DNA from: Sphingomonadales bacterium
Lineage (GTDB): Bacteria; Pseudomonadota; Alphaproteobacteria; Sphingomonadales; Sphingomonadaceae
NCBI GenBank assembly: GCA_018334165.1
Contig: JAGXTB010000245.1
Span: 22,963 to 86,962 of the forward strand
DNA length: 64,000 bases
Direction: 5' to 3'
Below, piece by piece: positions 1 to 8,592 of this stretch. The position numbers and the translations under genes were made by a program. The notes under the pieces are model-generated. The model was not told the origin of the DNA. It was given only the letters and a program-made list of their open reading frames with translations, and searched no databases. The stretch's first letter is position 1, and every line of letters begins with the position of its first letter.

Positions 1-1114
1 TCATAATCTCGTCGGTTCCGCCCGCAATGCGCGAGCCGGGACTGGTCAAGAAGTGATTGCGGAACTGTGCAGCCGCCGAACCAGCGTCGCTGGCGAGCCC
101 AAACGGGCCCATCACTTCTAGCGCGAGGGTAGCGCAGTCCATCATGTAACGGGTCCCGACCACCTTGTTGATCGACATTTCGGGTCCGGGCGAATTGCCC
201 CGGGCGAGCGCTGTGATAGTGCGGTTGCGCGTGTGCCGAAGGCCTTCGGCCATCAGATATAGATCAGCCAGGCTCGCTCTAAAGTCTCCTTCAGACAGGA
301 AGTCATCGCCCCCAACTTGGCGCTCCTTTGCATAGGCAAGCAAATCCTGCCAGCCGGGTCCCGACGTGCCACCGACCGCATAGCGCTCGTGCGCAAGCGT
401 GGTGACCGCTACCTTCCAGCCTTCTCCGATCGCACCGAGACGCTGCGCGTCCGGAATTCGCACCGCATCCAAGAAAACCTCATTGAAGCCCGCGACCCCG
501 TTCATTCGCGTGATCGGAACAATCTCGATCCCTGGGGACTTCATGTCGATCCAGAACATGGTGAGGCCCTTGTGCTTCGGGACCGAAAAGTCGGACCGGC
601 ACAGGATGATCCCGAAGTCGGCCAGATGAGCTTTCGAAGTCCAGACCTTTTGGCCTGAGACAAGCCAATCGCCAGTTCCATCACCCGCGCTGAGGGCCTT
701 CGTCCGAACGGCAGCCAAGTCGGACCCAGCGCCGGGCTCCGAAAAGAGCTGGCACCAGATCTGCTCGCCGCGAAGCGCCGGAGCGACAAAGCGCCGCTTT
801 GTTTCATCATCTGCAGCAAACATCAATGTCGGGATGCACATCCCAAGACCGATCATGAAAAGATTCTCCGGCGTCGTCCCGATTGCTTCTTCCTCGGTGA
901 AGATAATCTGTTCGATCTGGCTTCCGCCGGGGCCTCCCCAATCTTTGGGCCAAGTGATGCAGGCGAAGCCAGCGGCTGCCTTTCTGGCCTGCCAAGCGCG
1001 CGCCGCGCCGACTGGATCAGCGTCGATTTCTTCAGCAGATATGCGATTTTGCTCCAGCCACTGGCGCACTTTGGCGCGGTATGCGGCTTCCTGAGGACTG
1101 TCGGAAAAATCCAT
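1..1114 (-). CDS. Acyl-CoA dehydrogenase, C-terminus beyond window edge
   Basis: Reading the minus strand from the ATG at 1114 gives an open frame of 371 codons that runs off the left edge. The product begins MDFSDSPQEAAYRAKVRQWL and follows the flavin-dependent acyl-CoA dehydrogenase pattern. An N-terminal helical part comes first, then WCQLFSEPGAGSDLA (the FAD/substrate loop) near residues 121-135, SGQKVWTS near 155-162, and near the end AGGTDEIM, which normally lies about 30 residues before the C-terminus. So roughly 90% of the gene is present. The family removes two hydrogens from an acyl-CoA thioester and passes electrons to ETF. The substrate cannot be read from sequence. No neighbouring catabolic gene is visible, and whether this gene lies inside or outside the mobile island is unknown. 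Confidence 0.9.
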   Translation of the reverse strand, partial: MDFSDSPQEAAYRAKVRQWLEQNRISAEEIDADPVGAARAWQARKAAAGFACITWPKDWGGPGGSQIEQIIFTEEEAIGTTPENLFMIGLGMCIPTLMFAADDETKRRFVAPALRGEQIWCQLFSEPGAGSDLAAVRTKALSAGDGTGDWLVSGQKVWTSKAHLADFGIILCRSDFSVPKHKGLTMFWIDMKSPGIEIVPITRMNGVAGFNEVFLDAVRIPDAQRLGAIGEGWKVAVTTLAHERYAVGGTSGPGWQDLLAYAKERQVGGDDFLSEGDFRASLADLYLMAEGLRHTRNRTITALARGNSPGPEMSINKVVGTRYMMDCATLALEVMGPFGLASDAGSAAAQFRNHFLTSPGSRIAGGTDEIM

Positions 1115-1640
1115 CGGTCGTTCTCTTTGTCTGGTCGCCGTTCAAGGCGTTAATGCCATGCCTGCCAGCATGGCGTGTATGTCATTTGAGCGCTAATAAG
1201 CATAACGGCTTTGACACCGCAATGCCGAAATGTCAGTCATGCCAACCCGGCACCAATGCAGGTTGTTGATTGCGAGATGCATCAGGCCATTCCGTCAATG
1301 TGCTGCCGAACGTGATGAAGTTCGAACTACGGCCGGGCGGGATCATTGGACAAAGCCATCTTTGCTTCTCGCTTGGCCAACCGCCGGATTTCGGGGCGAT
1401 TGGCTTCGAGAGCGCGATCAAGCAGATTTGTGGCTAGAACTGATCAACATCCTGGCGCAGTCGCGCGCAAAGTCCATGAGGCCGAACTTGCCGACGGATG
1501 AGGCAGCCGAACACCGCAATCGAGATAGCTCGCCGCCTCCGAGCGGATGATGTCTGACCCATTTAAGACCCGCACCCGCCTGGTCGCCACCTTGGGGATA
1601 CCGGAGATAAGTCGCGCAGGCTGTGCGCCAAACGAAAGAG
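1115..1640. other. No recognisable gene
   Basis: This stretch between the acyl-CoA dehydrogenase start and the AlpA-like regulator holds only short overlapping open frames on both strands. None gives a recognisable family or a good ribosome binding site. It is probably the upstream region of the dehydrogenase plus decayed island sequence. Confidence 0.4.
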
Positions 1641-1859
1641 TCACTGGAATGCGTGCTGCCGCATCCAATCTTCAATCTCGCTTTCAATCCAGACCGTGCA
1701 CCGCGCTCCAAGCGACCGAGACTTCGGAAACCTGCCTTCGCTCATGCGCTGGTAAATCGCCGAGCGCTTCAATTTTACGCGTTGCTCGACATCCGGCAAG
1801 CGCAGAAACGTGATCGGTGGCTGCTGGGTTATGATCCGAGGCTGACTATCTGCTGACAT
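1641..1859 (-). CDS. AlpA-family small DNA-binding regulator
   Basis: The 72-residue product has the compact winged-helix pattern of AlpA/phage excisionase-like regulators: FLRLPDVEQRVKLKRSAIYQ (helix-turn-helix, residues about 18-37), the short wing EGRFPKSRSLG, then a VWIESEIEDWM helix. AlpA proteins usually control integrase or transfer genes of integrated elements. The ATG at 1859 lies 2 bases after the stop of the upstream HTH gene, so the two are probably co-transcribed. The longer frame extending to 1979 overlaps that gene and is less likely. The target promoter is not known; the palindrome-rich region at 2428-2503 is a candidate. Confidence 0.8.
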   Translation of the reverse strand: MSADSQPRIITQQPPITFLRLPDVEQRVKLKRSAIYQRMSEGRFPKSRSLGARCTVWIESEIEDWMRQHAFQ

Positions 1860-1861
1860 GG

Positions 1862-2335
1862 CTAGCCACCTGATGCTGGCATGTTGAAACGCTCGGCGAT
1901 GGAATCTCCGCGCCGATTGATATCTGCGATGTGCTGAGTGAGCGTGCGGGCAAGCAGTTTGGCAGTGCCGTTGGCCCACCGCGGACGAAGGTCATCGACG
2001 TTCTCGCCGATCTGCGCCAGGATCTCGAGCGGCGCACGCTTGAACAGTTCGGTCAAAAAACGAGCGGGTCCTGTTCCTGAGCGCGCCAGAGCAAAGTCTT
2101 CCCCAACAAGCATAACCAGCAACAGGGTTTCCTCACCGGCAAGATCAGCCGCCTCTAAGATAAGAAGTGCTTCGTCCAGGTAAATCGGGCGATCACCGGA
2201 CAAGGTGCGGCGCAGGGTATCGCGCTTGATGCCGGCCAAACGGGCAATCTCGGAGATCGACTTGCCGCTTTCCATGACAGCACGTCCGAGCAGGCGCGCG
2301 ATACGGCCAGGAAGGTCAATTTGGGAATTGCTCAC
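1862..2335 (-). CDS. HTH-domain transcriptional regulator
   Basis: The 157-residue protein starts at a GTG (2335). Residues about 25-60 form a lambda-repressor-like HTH (SISEIARLAGIKRDTLRRTL). The rest (about 70-157) is helical and of no family I can name. It is transcribed away from the conjugation pilin gene and is followed 2 bases later by the AlpA-like gene, so the two form a small regulatory operon. Its position beside tra genes suggests control of transfer or of element maintenance. That role is inferred from position only. Confidence 0.7.
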   Translation of the reverse strand: MSNSQIDLPGRIARLLGRAVMESGKSISEIARLAGIKRDTLRRTLSGDRPIYLDEALLILEAADLAGEETLLLVMLVGEDFALARSGTGPARFLTELFKRAPLEILAQIGENVDDLRPRWANGTAKLLARTLTQHIADINRRGDSIAERFNMPASGG

Positions 2336-2427
2336 GACAGCCTCGACTCGATTGCTTGAGGCTTAAGCTACGTCCATCGCCTACCTGTAGGAAAGCGAAA
2401 AGAACAAACAAAGAACCAATAGGAATT

Positions 2428-2503
2428 CCCGAACGGGATGCGAATCAATCTGTGTGATTCAATGCGTCGCAAATGCGCATTTTTGAGCAGTCGTTGCGCA
2501 ACG
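2428..2503. promoter_or_regulatory. Cluster of four short palindromes between divergent regulator and pilin genes
   Basis: Within 76 bases there are four dyads: CCCGAACGGG (2428-2437), GAATCA-7-TGATTC (2442-2460), AAATGCGCATTT (2471-2482) and CGTTGCGCAACG (2492-2503). They lie in the 350-base gap between the divergent HTH gene (start 2335) and the pilin gene (start 2688). This is where operators for the adjacent regulators would be expected. Which protein binds them is not shown by the sequence. Confidence 0.5.
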
Positions 2504-2687
2504 CTACACCGAACTCGCGCAAACGCGTCGCTCCTCCGCGCAATACGCCGGTGAAAGCGTTCCTGGCGAGCGATTCCTCTCAAAATTTAGGCTGAGGATG
2601 GTCTTCCCCATTTCCTACAGCCGAACTTCTCCGCACTGAGAACAGACAGCGAACAACCGCTGCAACACTAAAGCGGAGAACACGTCC

Positions 2688-3014
2688 ATGAATGCCCCTG
2701 CCCTCCCCTTGATCGGCGGAAACCGCCTCGGCAAGATCGCCAACTTCGCGCTGCCAGTTGCCGTTGCGGCGCTTGCCGCCAGTGCGGCCTACGCCGGCGC
2801 TGACACCACCTTCGCCCCGGCCCTCGCCAAGTTCACTGATTTCCTGGAAGGCTCAGGCGGCAAGATCATCACCGTTTTGAGCCTCGCCGGCGGCCTGATC
2901 GGGCTCGCTTCGGGCCGCTTCACCCTCGCGCAGATCGCCGTCCCGGTCGGGGTGGGGATCGGCGTCGGCACCGGCGTGCCGATTGTCACTTCGGTTGTCA
3001 CCGCGGTCATCTGA
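2688..3014 (+). CDS. TrbC/VirB2-type conjugative pilin
   Basis: The 108-residue protein has a leader of about 37 residues ending in an ASAAYAG cleavage-like site. Two hydrophobic segments follow (about 60-80 and 85-105, the second rich in Gly and Val), joined by a short polar loop. This is the layout of F-type and VirB2 pilins. The ATG has GGAG nine bases upstream. It is the first gene of the tra cluster and the only one that looks fully intact. Because the downstream assembly genes are broken, a functional pilus from this locus is unlikely. Confidence 0.8.
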   Translation: MNAPALPLIGGNRLGKIANFALPVAVAALAASAAYAGADTTFAPALAKFTDFLEGSGGKIITVLSLAGGLIGLASGRFTLAQIAVPVGVGIGVGTGVPIVTSVVTAVI

Positions 3015-3044
3015 ACCGGGTGTCACAGGAGGGCGCGCGTCATC

Positions 3045-3180
3045 ATGAGCGACAGGTATATCGTGCCAAGGCGGCTCCGCAGGCGTGCTCGCGGTGTCGA
3101 TCGCGCGGGCCACACTCGAGCCCGATGCCAGCACCACGGCCTATCTCGTCGGCCCGAACGGGGAGCAAGGTCATGACTGA
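3045..3180 (+). pseudogene. Deletion scar joining the traL start to the traK end
   Basis: The ATG at 3045 opens MSDRYIVPRRL, the usual opening of sphingomonad TraL proteins, then the frame shifts into nonsense. From about 3085 another frame reads VLAVSIARATLEPDASTTAY and stops at 3180, overlapping the traB start, which is where TraK normally ends. The simplest reading is one deletion that removed most of traL, all of traE and most of traK. The TraL opening is recognised with fair confidence; the TraK assignment rests mainly on gene order. Confidence 0.55.
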
Positions 3181-3979
3181 TCAGGCATTCGAAAACGCCA
3201 AGGGCAGTGAGCAGCAGCCCCGCGAGGTCCATGAGCCGGTCAGCGCCGGGCAGCTCAATGAGCGCACCGCCAAGCGCCAGCGGATGCTGCTCGCCGGGAT
3301 CGCAACCGTGATCCTCGCTGGCACCAGCTGGATCATCTTCGGCAGCGATCATTCGAAAAAGGCTCACACTGAAGGCGAAGCCGAGACGATCGAGACCGCA
3401 AGCCTGGTCAATCGCAACCTGTCGCAGCGCGAATTTACCACCGTCTACGGCAATCAGCTGAGTGCGGTCACGCGCGAGCAAAAGGCCCTCAAGGAAGGGG
3501 CGGTCATGCGTCCCGAGATGGAAGCCGAACTTGCCGCGCTGAAAGCCGAGAACCAGGCGATGCGCACCGACGGCCAGGCGGCGATCGACGCAATCTCGGC
3601 CGAAAACACCCAGCTCCAGAACCAGCTTCAGAGCCAGGCTAGCACGCCCGCCCCCAATGCCGCGGCCATGCCTGCCTACGGCCCCCGCGCTGGCGGTTAT
3701 GACGCGCGGGGACCTGCAGCCACTCCGCCGCAAGCCGGATCCATGGCTCCTGGCGGGGCTGGTGCCGACCCGCCTTTGAGCATCGACCAGGCCTCGTCGA
3801 TCAGCAGCAGCTTGCGGACCGAACGCGGGCTGCGGGTCATCGCCTGGCTGGTCATGAACATGATGGCCGACAGCACCACCGAGCGCAGCTCCTCGCGGGT
3901 GGCGAGATCGGACATCTCGAACACGGTGAAGTCCGCCTCGAGATCGAGACTCGCCTGGCCCTCGAAGAACCGGGCGTAA
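3173..3979 (+). pseudogene. traB: traB, conjugal pilus assembly protein, 3'-truncated
   Basis: From the ATG at 3173 (overlapping the TraK-like stop) the product has a cytoplasmic N-terminus and one membrane anchor (about residues 40-58, MLLAGIATVILAG). A coiled-coil stretch follows (about 95-155) and then a Pro/Gly-rich linker, the N-terminal half of TraB/VirB10-like scaffold proteins. At about 3770 the frame enters the reverse complement of traC: PLSIDQASSISSS is traC's Walker B read backwards. The C-terminal outer-membrane channel domain is therefore missing. The remaining open frame to 3979 is accidental antisense. Confidence 0.75.
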
Positions 3980-5880
3980 GTGCCCCCAGCGGTGAACGGC
4001 CCGAGCGAGGTCGCAAGGTCCGCGGCGGTCTCGTTCTCCATTGCGGCGAGGCACGCGCCGACGTTGGTCACGCTGGCGCTGGACTGGTGCTCGGACCAGA
4101 CCAGATTGACCGCGCGGTCGATCAGCCCGCGCTCGGTATCTGTGAGCTTGGCGGAATGCCGTGCCATCTGCCCGACAATCGCTTTGACCATCGCGAAGCA
4201 GTCGAGCCGGTAGTCCTCGTCGTCCGCAGCGCGGGCCGCGTCGATCATCGAGAACGGATTGAGGCAGAACCCCGAGGCGAGGGTGAACTCGATAAACCGG
4301 CCGCCCTGGAGCTTGACCGAATGCTCGAAGCTGCGCCCGTCGTCGATCACCACGACCTTGGCCCCGGCGCCGCGCAGCGCGGCACACATTTCCTGGAGCA
4401 GCACCGACTTTCCCGAACCCGACTTGCCGCAGATCGCGACGTTGTGGTTGCCCGCTTCGTTCTCGAACGGCGACCAGTAGAAGGGCTGGCCGCGCCGCCC
4501 GACGAAAAGCAGGTGCGGCACCGGCCCACCGAGATACTCGCCCTGCAGCGGAGCGATGTTCGCCGCTGTCGTCGAGAGCAGGGTCTTGAAGCGCTTGAGA
4601 CGCTCCATGTCGGCCCCGAGCCCGTCGGCAAGGGTCAGCGGCATGGCCGCCAGGAGCCCCTGGATCTGGAGATAGCGTTCGTCCGATAGGTCCCAGCCTG
4701 CGGCCTTGTAGATCGATTTGACCGCGCGCTCATGGCGGTCGCCCTGGCCCAGCGGCGACCAGGTGGTGATCCCGTAGAACACCCGGACCAGGCGGCGGCC
4801 TTCCTGGAGTTCGGCCTGGACGTGTTGCCACTCGGCCGATTGCTCGGCGAGGCGCGGCAGGAACCGCGCACTGCGGGTCTGGGAAAGACTGGTAGTGCGC
4901 ATGAATTTGAACCCGGCCTTCGCGGCAGCGGCCTCCTGGTCGGGATAGACGAGGCAGAGCATGGTCGCCGCCGGGCAGGGGAACCTTAGCTTGTCGGTGA
5001 ACAGATCGCCAATCAGCCGCGCGCATTCGTGCGGCGCCCAGCGCGGCGGCATGTTACGCACCGCGAAATGGCGCACGTCGAAGCGGTCGGGATAGACCGC
5101 GCCGATCTCGGGCACGCCCTGGTTGTGAACCCCGGTTGGCCGAAACCTTTCGGTCCCGAGCTCGATCCGGTCTTCGTGGACCAGGAGCTCGATGTCGCGA
5201 CGGATCGCCTGATTGGCGATGGGATCATTGGGGTTGTAGGGGACCGCATCATCCTGCGGCGCGGTGGTTGGCGAGGTCAGATCGTCGAGCAGCGCGATCA
5301 GGTGGTGCGGCTCGTATTCGATCACGCCGAGGTTCAAGGACTTCAGCATCGCGATCAGCCCTTCGCGGGCGTGGCTCAGTTCCTCATTGCTGATGGATTT
5401 GGACGCAGGTACACCTAAGGAAATCACCACCTGGTGCGCGCGGGCATGGAACGGCGCGTCGCTGGCGCCCGATTTCCAGACCATCGAATAGAGCTTCTTG
5501 GCGCGGTGGCGGGCGATTGCCTCGTAGACCCCGCCCTGTTCGTAGCGCGGGGCAAACCACGGCGCGACGATCCGGCTGATCCGGGGGCTTGCGAGATGGA
5601 GGATCTGGAGGCAGGCGCCTGCCGGCAGGCCTTCGGAAAAGAACGCCCCGAGGATCTCGCCGGTGCGCTCGTCGGCGCCGATCAGCGGAGTTACCCCGAG
5701 CACGAACCCTTTTGAGCGGGCATTGACGTAGAGCCGGCTTGCCGGATCGTAGACCCGGTAGGGCAGCCAGTCCGACAGCATGTCGAGCATAAGCATGGGG
5801 CGCCCCACCTCGGTCTGCTCGGCATCACCGAGCAGACCTGCAAGAAGCCGGTCCCGCAGTGCCCGCAGTGACAGTGCCAT
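3697..5880 (-). pseudogene. traC: traC, type IV secretion ATPase, 3'-truncated and inverted
   Basis: This frame encodes the VirB4/TraC ATPase that powers pilus assembly: an N-terminal TraC domain (about 1-440), Walker A GKSGSGKS near residue 485 and Walker B LLLIDEAW near 690. Directly after the Walker B the sequence runs into inverted traB (junction about 3770), so the last part of the ATPase domain, normally over 150 residues, is gone. The gene lies opposite to the flanking pilin, traB, trbC and traN, although these genes normally run in one direction. The ATG at 5880 overlaps the stop of the preceding minus-strand frame (TGATG). An upstream GTG at 5883 is a less likely start. Confidence 0.85.
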
Positions 5881-6167
5881 CACTTGGGCTCCTTCTTCGG
5901 CGCGGTGTCGGTTTTGTGCTTGAGCGCCTTGGCCTTTTCGATCGCAGCCGCGCTTGGCCAGATGCGGTGCCTTTCCTCCAAAGGCCGAGGGGCCCGAACA
6001 TGCGGGGTGGGGGACATGTCGGACCCCTCGGCTGCCGACGTGGCCGGAACGGGCGTGGTCACGTCGGTCTGGGCCTCGCCGCCCGGGGAGGGGAGGGCAA
6101 GCGGCGAGGATGGCAGGAAAGGATTGGCAGGTACGGCAGGTCCACTGTCTTCGGGAGACAGGGGCAT
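5880..6167 (-). CDS. Proline-rich hypothetical protein upstream of inverted traC
   Basis: A 95-residue frame from ATG 6167 to a stop overlapping the traC ATG (TGATG), which suggests translational coupling with traC. The product is rich in Pro, Ala and Ser, with a basic C-terminus (EKAKALKHKT). I do not recognise the family. By position it may be the tail of a TraV-type lipoprotein gene or a small protein between traV and traC. It ends close to the right inversion junction (about 6165-6170), so it may itself be truncated at the N-terminus. Confidence 0.45.
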   Translation of the reverse strand: MPLSPEDSGPAVPANPFLPSSPLALPSPGGEAQTDVTTPVPATSAAEGSDMSPTPHVRAPRPLEERHRIWPSAAAIEKAKALKHKTDTAPKKEPK

Positions 6168-6584
6168 AGGGTTATCGCCTTTGCTTCGCTGTCGATGCCA
6201 GCCCAGGCGCTGCGCCAGATGATGGACGATGTCACCCGCGCCGGCGGCGTGGTGGTGTTTCGCGGGCTCACCAAGGGCTCGGCCAAAGTCATGACCGGGG
6301 CGCTCGGCAAGGTGCTGGGGCCAGGTGAACGCATGGACGGGGTTGGGATCGACCCGCGCCTGTTCCGCGCCTTCCAAGTCAGCGAAGTCCCCGCCTACGT
6401 CGTCACCGCGACCGACTTCGATCTGTGCTCAGGCTTCGACTGCACCAGCGGCGTGCCGCCCTTCGACCGACTGAACGGGAACGTCACGGCCGAATACGCA
6501 CTGCGCACTTTTGCGACCGGCGGCGGCCCCGGCGCTCGGATCGCTGCGCAGCACCTCGCCCGCCTCACGGGAGACCAGCCATGA
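6168..6584 (+). pseudogene. trbC: trbC, pilus assembly protein, 5'-truncated
   Basis: The plus-strand frame reads FASLSMPAQALRQMMDD and VVVFRGL, then SEVPAYVV, matching the thioredoxin-like core of F-type TrbC proteins. About 135 C-terminal residues remain. Upstream of about 6168 the frame is only antisense to the inverted segment, so the signal peptide and N-terminal half are lost. An internal ATG at 6195 could start a fragment. The stop (6582-6584) overlaps the traN ATG at 6581, preserving the original trbC-traN coupling. Confidence 0.7.
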
Positions 6585-8350
6585 GCCGCTTCGCCCTTGC
6601 CTTCATTTTGGCAACTGCCTTGCCCTGCATCGCCCAGGCCCAGACTACCACCGACGCCGCGAAAGCCGACGGAAAAGCCTTTGGCAAGGACATCGGGGCG
6701 GTCGCACAAAGTGCCGCGACCACCCAGCCCAACGCTGACCGCGTACCGGGCTACTCCGGCACGCCCAGCCAGTCGGGTTACTTTGACGATCCCCAGGCGA
6801 TGGAGCTTCATGCAGCGAGCCAGGCAAGCGCGAACACTGGCTATCAAACCATGCGGGACTCGAGTGCGAGGCGGGCGACATTCAACAAGGTCGACCTCGA
6901 CGCAGCGATCGCCCGGTCGAAGACGATCAGCGAAGACCCGCTTTCCTACACCAGCGGGATGGCGGTCGGCGGCACGCAGGGCCGCTGCGTGCCGCTTCCA
7001 CCCACGAGCGGCACCGCCGTGCGCTACAAGGCAACTTGCAACACGGGCTACACCGTCGAGAGCAGCACCCAAAGCTGCACGGTGACACTGCAGGCCAGTG
7101 TCGCGACAGTCACCGATTACCTCTATTACTGCTCGAAGTTCGATCTTGAATGCACCGCATTCCAGCTTCCGACCTGCACCCAGACAGGCAGCCATCCTGG
7201 CCCTTGCCTGCAGGGTTATCGGGAAGGCAACCGGTTCATTTGCACCGAACCTGGCGATCCCATCGCCGAATTTACCTGTTCGGCTCCGGTTGCCGGACAA
7301 TCGCCGATTAGTGTCACAACCCGCAATGTGCTCACCACCAGCAAGGATGTGAGCCAGTGCGCCAGCCTCGCGGCCGACAGCAACTGCTCCAGTCCAACCG
7401 AGACCTGCACCGATAGCGATCCAACCACCCGGATCGTGGACGGCGTGGCAATTACCCAGCCCTGCTGGGCCTGGCGCCGTGATTACCAGTGCAACCGCTA
7501 CAGCCCGGCGCAGGACTGCGACACGCTCGCAGCCACGCCCGGCTGCACGCTGACCCAGGATTACTGCATCACTGACGAAGTGCCCTGCCGTACCTTCGAG
7601 CGGGTCTACGACTGCCCGGTCCCCGACCAGCCCCAGGACCCCAATCAGTTCATCTGCGACGGCGATGTCTATTGCATCGACGGAAGCTGCGAGACGATCG
7701 AGCGAACACCGAACGACGAGTTCAAGGACGCAGTCGTTGCCCTGAATTCGATGGACCAGGCCCGCCGCGAGTTCGATCCTGACAATCTCACCTTGTTCAA
7801 GGGCACGCGGGAGACCTGCTCGTCCAAGGTCTTCGGGATCCTCAACTGCTGCAAGGGCAAGGGTTTCCCGCTGATCCCGGGGATCCAGCTGCTCGTCGCG
7901 CTGGGCTGCAGCCGCGAGGAAATGCTGCTCCACGAGAAGGACGCGCAAGGCCTATGCGCTTATGTCGGGACCTATTGCTCGTCTTCGTTCCTCGGGGTCT
8001 TCCAACTAAGCCCCAAGGGCCAAGCCCTTCAGCGGAAGTTCGTCGAATCCTACGCGGGCAGTATCAAATCCGAGGTCGAAAGCGAACTCGTCCTGCCCCC
8101 AGTTGCGCCTATCGGCAGTCCTTCAGTGAGCACGCCCGCCAGCGTTCGTGCCACGGCCCCGCTCAGGGCGATCTCTCCGGCTGGCGGCCTACCGCAAGGA
8201 CCCGATCCATTGACCGTCCATGACGAGGTTACGCGACAACAAGGAGCAGGCCATCAGCGGATTTCGGGGCAACGCTCAGATCTCCAGCGGGCTACGGACC
8301 CTGCCAAAGGTGCAAGTGCTGAAGCCGCAGATGATGTGAAAGAATGGTAG
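6581..8350 (+). CDS. traN: TraN, mating-pair stabilisation protein, altered C-terminus
   Basis: The 589-residue product has a signal peptide (residues about 1-20, ending AQAQ). A long cysteine-rich region typical of TraN follows (about 30 Cys between residues 125 and 470, e.g. CCKGKGFPL and CAYVGTYCSSSF). TraN sits in the outer membrane and stabilises contact with the recipient. Known TraN proteins continue after the CxYVGxYC segment with further paired cysteines (around SYCC). Here the last 115 or so residues lack cysteine and look unrelated, suggesting fusion to the tail of another tra gene at about 7995. The donor of the tail could be traG, but I cannot show this. Confidence 0.75.
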   Translation: MSRFALAFILATALPCIAQAQTTTDAAKADGKAFGKDIGAVAQSAATTQPNADRVPGYSGTPSQSGYFDDPQAMELHAASQASANTGYQTMRDSSARRATFNKVDLDAAIARSKTISEDPLSYTSGMAVGGTQGRCVPLPPTSGTAVRYKATCNTGYTVESSTQSCTVTLQASVATVTDYLYYCSKFDLECTAFQLPTCTQTGSHPGPCLQGYREGNRFICTEPGDPIAEFTCSAPVAGQSPISVTTRNVLTTSKDVSQCASLAADSNCSSPTETCTDSDPTTRIVDGVAITQPCWAWRRDYQCNRYSPAQDCDTLAATPGCTLTQDYCITDEVPCRTFERVYDCPVPDQPQDPNQFICDGDVYCIDGSCETIERTPNDEFKDAVVALNSMDQARREFDPDNLTLFKGTRETCSSKVFGILNCCKGKGFPLIPGIQLLVALGCSREEMLLHEKDAQGLCAYVGTYCSSSFLGVFQLSPKGQALQRKFVESYAGSIKSEVESELVLPPVAPIGSPSVSTPASVRATAPLRAISPAGGLPQGPDPLTVHDEVTRQQGAGHQRISGQRSDLQRATDPAKGASAEAADDVKEW

Positions 8351-8361
8351 GTTGTGATTGC

Positions 8362-8592
8362 TCACCAGAGTCCAAATGAGGCACCTGCAAGGAACGCAAA
8401 CACACAGGCGATCACAGTGAGCACACCAATCGTTATGCGGCGGTTCAAGGGGTCAGCCCAGGCCTTCCGAATCCGGTATTCGGTCAGACGGTTCTCGGCA
8501 AGCGCGCGATCAAGCTCGGCAAAGCCCTCCCATTTCTCAGGAACTGGTTCGCTACCGCGCTTGAAGTCGAAATCGGTCATGATGGCGTTCAT
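8362..8592 (-). CDS. Small membrane protein of unknown function
   Basis: A 76-residue frame from ATG 8592, preceded by GGAG seven bases upstream. The N-terminus is charged (residues 1-50), and a single transmembrane helix follows at about 51-73 (ITIGVLTVIACVFAFLAGAS). The frame continues upstream to 8688, but the ribosome site supports 8592. It is convergent with traN, 11 bases away. I do not recognise a family. Confidence 0.6.
   Translation of the reverse strand: MNAIMTDFDFKRGSEPVPEKWEGFAELDRALAENRLTEYRIRKAWADPLNRRITIGVLTVIACVFAFLAGASFGLW

Noticed and set aside
1418..1711. 97-residue minus-strand open frame
   Set aside because: No recognisable family or ribosome site, and it overlaps the well-supported AlpA-like gene.
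3023..4387. 454-residue open frame on the minus strand
   Set aside because: It runs antisense to traB and in a different frame of traC, is arginine-rich with no known motif, and competes with frames that show clear family motifs.
6395..7948. 517-residue minus-strand open frame opposite traN
   Set aside because: The plus strand encodes a typical cysteine-rich TraN with signal peptide; the minus frame is a GC-driven shadow.
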